From Actinomycetes bacterium (GTDB taxonomy: Bacteria > Auribacterota > JAJCYG01): a DNA stretch of 64,000 bases. Shown here piece after piece: positions 57,901-63,900 of the stretch. Location: positions 1-64,000 of the forward strand of contig JAJCYG010000042.1 in assembly GCA_029263055.1 (NCBI GenBank). Reading direction: 5' to 3'. A program made the translations under genes and the position numbers. Below the pieces are notes generated by a model. The model did not search any database. It worked only from the letters and a program-made list of their open reading frames with translations, and was not told the origin of the DNA. Position 1 is the stretch's first letter; every line of letters starts with the position of its first letter.

Positions 57901-60900
57901 GTTAAAAATGTCGATGCCTTACTTGAAGCACGTGAATATGGAAAAGTTCAAGAAGCTCTTAAAGATCCAAGCACCATTTCTGTGGGCAATTACAGTGACT
58001 TGGCTCAGATCTTTAACTTTGCGATTCCTGAATTAACCACTGCCTTGAAAAACCAAGGGTTCCGTGTGGCAGATGAAGCTCACAAATTTATCTTAGAAAA
58101 AGTTTCTCCAATCTTATCAGGGGGTAAAGGTTCTAATCCTGTTGAGTTCTCAACCGTTGAAAAAGTGTATGAAGCCTTAGAAAAAGCAGTTGAGGGTAAA
58201 GAATTAGAACAGATCAGTGCAGAAGAATTAACTATTGGCTCTGAAGCATTTGAAGGTAAAGTGCCGCATGCGGGTAAACGTTACTTTGGTATAGATGGAA
58301 ATGGCAATGTTGTGATGAATCGCGCTGCACGTGAATATGTTGAAGCTCAAATTAAAAAAGGAACGTTTGGTGAGGTTTCTTTAGGTCAAGTGGTTGAGAT
58401 CTTAAAATATCAAGTGATTGATGTGGCTAAAGGAGAACCTTTTGAAATTGCCTCTACAGGTGAAAAAGCAGGAGAGTTGGTTTCAAGTCAAGCAGATCGA
58501 GGTCAAGCACCTGATCAATCGCCTCATTCTAAAGAAGGGGCAATCTCTTATGCGATTCGAAAAGCTCGTCAATCTGGTATCAAAGGCGAAGCCTTAGAAA
58601 AACTCCAATCTTCAGAATTATTCAAACAGACTAAAACTGTAGCTGAAGCAACTTTCTTTGAACTGGGCTTTGATGCAGGGGTTTCAGGAACGTTAAGTAA
58701 TATCCGTAATTTGGCTGAAGCTTTTGGTGGTAAAGAGTTGGTCACCTTGACTCGAACTATCCTAGATGTGGCTGAACTTAAAGGAAGTAAAGAATCAACC
58801 AATACAGAAGGTTCTATTGAGCGTGTTGAAGGAAGCCGTCGCCAACAAGCACGTCGTTTGGCTGAGCATGTCTTAGATTCAATTGCCAAAACAGGTCGAG
58901 GTCAACTTTTAGGGGTTCATGATCCTTTATTACAAAAAATTGTCGTAGAAGAAATATTAAGCTTAGCCGCAGAGCGGGGTATTTATGATGCGATTGCTCC
59001 TAAAATCAAACGTGTCAATGGGGGAACAGATGGCCGATTGATTAATGAATATGCTGAACGTATTGGTGGCGAACAGCTGATTGTGATTACCAACCAACGG
59101 GGTTATACAGGGGTTGATTATAAAGGTGAAGTGGATGTGACCTTACATGCGCCTGAAGTACTCGAAGGTATTTTAACCGCTCAATTTATTGGTCGGAACC
59201 GACGTGGATGGGTTGTTAATGGAAATCGAACGCTATTTGTCAATGAAGCTAAATTAGATTCCTTACTCTTAACCAAAGGCCGCGGTGGGGATGCAAGAAC
59301 TCCTTCTGAAACAGTGTCACAAGTTAAAGAAATTCTGACTCGAGATGCAGACGGGGCACGCACACGTGCTAAAGAAGTTTCAAGACAAGCTAAAGAAGCT
59401 CAAAAGAGGTTAGAAGAGGTTGAGGCTCAACTTAAAGAGTCTCCTACGGAAGCTCTTAATACGAAGAAAATTAGGATTGAGGCTGAAGTTGAGATTTTAG
59501 AAAAACAGGTTGAAAATGAAACTAAACTAGCTGAGAAAAATGAATTTTACAAAGAACTGATTGAAAAAACAGAAAACTTAACTGACTTGACCAGCCCTGA
59601 ATTTGACTTGTTAGTGCAACGAGAAGTGGCAAGAGAACGGGTCGAAGCAAGAGGCGAAAAGGTTACAGACAAAGCAATTGAAGCTGAATTACAAACCTTA
59701 AAATCAGAGCCAACTTTTAAACAGCTCAAAGCAAGAAAAGCATTAGAATTAAAAACAGAGTTAAATGGAAAACTTCAAGATTTAAGTTCTGTGAATAAGA
59801 GTACCCGTTTCTTAATTGGCCAAGCATTTAAACGAGCTTTAACCATGGACTTGATCAGTGTGGCTAAAGAATTGTCCCAAAAAGAAGGGGGCGAATCAGC
59901 TGAATCAGGAGAAGGAAACAAAGACCTTGATTTCTTAGGCGAAGTGGTTAATGACATTGCTAAAGGGGAATTGAGTGACAGTGTTTATCAAACGGATCGC
60001 ACTACCTCTGGTGCTGAAGTGGTTAAACAAAGCTTTTTGGGTCAACGTCAACGTTTCTTAGATTTATATGAACGTTTGGTCAAGAGCGAACAATTGAGTG
60101 AACCTGTACGCCGTAAATTAGTGAAAGCATTTGAAGCTAAAGTTAAAGAAGTAAAAGAGCTTGATGCAAGCAGCTTTGAAGCCGAGTATTCCAAACTAGG
60201 TGAAAAAGGAAACTTCTCAAGTAAAAATATTCGAGAAGTTCTCTCAGGAGCCAAACGGGTTCAAAAAGATATTTTGCCTGAAAGAGAGACCACAAGTCGT
60301 GAACAACAAGTACGTCAAGTTTCAAGCCGTCAGTTACAACGCAGCTTTAGTCAAAAAGGGATTGAGATTACTGAAGTTCAAGCGCTTGAATTGGCACGTG
60401 AAGCCAATGCTGAGTTGGCAGCTAATCCTGCTCGTTCCCCTTATTTGGCCTTGAAATCAGTGGTGGCTTATTTGGCACCTCAGGTCGCAGGACAAAATAC
60501 GCCATTGGCTCAAGCCATTGGAGCTGTCTCTACCTTATTAGAACAAGAAGAGGTGGAATTGGCTGAAGCTAAAGATGAAGTGCTCTTAGCACATTTGACT
60601 CAGATTGCCGTTGATGCGCAATTAGGAGATGAATATGATGATTTCTTAAACATTATTACAGCTGGTTCTTTATCATCTGGTTTAGTTGAAGAAGCTGTGA
60701 CTCATCATACCTTAAACTTGGTGCGTGAATCAGCTAATGCAGCAACTGCTGCAGAACGTGCGACTGCGATTCAAGAATTGAGAAACTATGGCAAAGTCAA
60801 TTTCTTAGATGCAAACATTGATGGGGTTGATAGTTTTATCGGCAATTTGAATGGCAATACCTCTAAAGTGTACGAAGCACTTAAACCTTTATTGGCTACA

Positions 60901-63900
60901 TTAGAAATCAGTGCTGCTGACGTTTCTACAGAAGCAGGTAAAGCCAAATTTCGAGAAAGTTTAGCGAAGAGTCTTAAAAGTGACAGCATTAAATTAACAA
61001 CGCGTGCTCAAATTATCCAAGCTTTAACAGAAGAAAGCAGTGTGGATAATCGAGCGGTTTTTCAACTCTTCCATTTAGAAAGTCCTTCACTTCGATCTTT
61101 TATTGGTAGTTTAGATGGGGCTATGCCACCGTTGCATGAACGATTAAAAACACAATTACAAAGTTTAAGGCCTTCAGATACAGACACCTCTCAGAGAGCA
61201 CAAGAATTGAATGCGCTCTTAGATGGTATAGATGGGTTTACAGAGGTGCAACTCAATACCTTGGCAGGTAAAGAACAATTTAGTGCTAAGTTAGCTCAAG
61301 CTACAGCCGTAGCACCTCAAGTGGCTGTTGTCACTGTTCAAGTGATTGCCAAAACTCAATCTGATTTGAAAAAAGAAATGACTCAACCTGAAACAGGAAC
61401 TCAACACCGACATTCTTTTGAAGCATTTGCCATTGCAAACAGTATATTAAAAAACAGAAATCTAAGCTTAAGTAGCCGTAATAGAGCGCGTGTCTTAAAT
61501 GAAACAACCACCTTGCTTGAAGAAGTGGTTGAGCGTGAAGGTGGGGCTGATAAAGCTTTTAGAGAAAAAGATGGGATTGATTCAACGATTGTGGCGACTC
61601 AAATTGCTGAGTTAAGTGAAGAGGTTTCTAGAGAAGTGAGTTTTGATTTACGTGGGGCAGAAGAATCAGCTGAAACAGTCGCTTCCTTATTAAGAGCCAC
61701 CTCAGGGGCCACTCAATTGGGTGACGCACAACGCAATCGCATTGCACAACATTTTGATGCTGTGAGTACTAACTTAAGAGAAGGCAGGGAACGGGACCGT
61801 GCGCTCTTTGCTTCAGCTTCAAGTGTGTTGCTTGAAAGTGCGGGTCGTTTTGGAACAGAGTTTGGTTTAAGCCGTACTGGCATCTTTGATTTGAAAACCG
61901 ATTATGATCTTTCAATCGAGAACTTAGATGATAAGCCTTTATTAAAGGCTCAGTTATTAGAAGCTGACTTAGAATTTTACCTTGGTTTAGCTCAAGCCGC
62001 TGATTTTAGTTCTGAAATTGAAGCGACTTTAGTTGAAGCCTTGAGTTTATATGAAGACCTTGATGCTAAAAAAGAGAAGAGTGAAGAAGAACAACAAGCT
62101 ATAGATCAATTACACTTACTCTTAGTTACAGCAACTGGAGGTCTTAGAGATTTAAATCTTTATGAAGGCTTGAATCAAACCACACGTAATCGAACCGAAG
62201 CGATTCTTCAAGCAGCCATTACAGCCTTGCTTGAAAATGCTCAAGCTGATTTTGCTGCAGGCAATGTTGAAGGGGCGTTAGCAGAGTTGAGTCGTTTGAT
62301 TGCTTTGGCATTGGGTGTGCGTGTTGGAACAGAAGAGCATACATTTATCTTGCGCGCCTTAATTGAATTTGTTTCCAGCCGTGGATCGCCTCAATCTGTT
62401 TTTACGTGGATTACCACAGTGGCTCCTACTTTAACCGGAAAAGTAAGTACATTTCAATCAACTCTTTCTACAGAAACGGCACTCATCAATAATGTTCTAG
62501 CTCAAGTGCGTCAAAACTATTCACCTGCCTTATCTTCTATCTTGCGTGCTCGCCTCAATGCCCGTGGCTTGAACGAAACAGACTTTGTGTTAGCTCGCAT
62601 CTTAGAAAGTCAGTTTGGCATCAAACGAACCAACTTAGATGTGGTGGATCGCGTTTTAGAACAGATCACAGTTATTGATGTGAGCGAGACTGAAACCATT
62701 CAGCTTGATGGCAAAACATTAGTCCGTGATTTAAAGAATCGTAAAGTTGAGTTTGATGCGGCAAAACAAACCGTGGTGATTACGGGTGAACAAGCTGTAG
62801 ATGGACAAGCCGTTCGATTAGAAATTAAAGCTTTAGATACCTTGGGTAAAGTGGTGGCTGTGACCACAACAGTCGGAACTCAATCAACTTATTCTGTAAT
62901 TGTTGAAGGCAATACTGTTCTTAAAACAGAAAATAAAGTGACTTTAACTGTGAAAGCCTTAATTGGGGGCGGTCTTCGACTATCAGCAGAACCTGTTCAA
63001 GCAGGCCCTGTGCGGGCTGTGATTGATATCAGCCATACCGGTGAAGTGATTGATAGCCGAGTCCAATTCCGCAATCAAACCGGTGTGATTGAACGGGTGG
63101 TTCGTAACCAAGCTGTTGAAGCAACGGTTTCTGGAACCGATGTCACCATTGTGAAGTCTGTTGATGAGGGAGGCGTTGTCTTTACTGCAGAGGGTAGCGG
63201 TCAAGCGCTTCAAATTCGTTCTGATGGAGAACAAAAAGAGGTTTCGTTACAAATTGGCGATCAAGTCAATCGAGTTCTTGCTGAAGCAGGGAATGTGGTT
63301 GATTTGCGTAATGTTGAATTCTCTGATGAAGCGGTTGAATTTGATGCCACGTTTGAAGATGGAGAAGGAAACCGTAAAGTTGTCACGGTTACTTACACCA
63401 AAGCAACAGGAATAACAGTTGTTCGAGACATCACTTCAAATGAAGTGGATGATTCCAAACAAAAAAGCACGATCTTTTTAAATGGAGTCTTGGTTGAAGC
63501 CTTAAGTGACATAGAAGGTGTGAGTGCTATTGAGCAAGTTGATAACCACTTTGAAGTAAAAGCTAATGGCAAAACAGTGGCTACCTTTGCTCAAACTGAA
63601 GCATTAGTGGATGGAGAGACTGAACAATACTTAGTGGTCCGTAAAGCAGGTGAAGAGATTGTAGTTCTTCGCAATGGCCAAAAACTAAGTTTAGATGAAA
63701 AATTAAATCAAGATGTATTAGGTGTGGAGTATGTTGAAACAGAAGGCCGTGAATACTTAAAAATAGAAGGGCACAAGCAAACCTTAACTGTTGCTCTAAC
63801 ATCCCGTCAAGCTGAAGAAGGGGTTCAAGAAGAGGGACAAGAACAGGTTGATGCGGCTGTTGAAGAGGTAGATCAAAGTGATCCATTACAAGCTGTGGAT

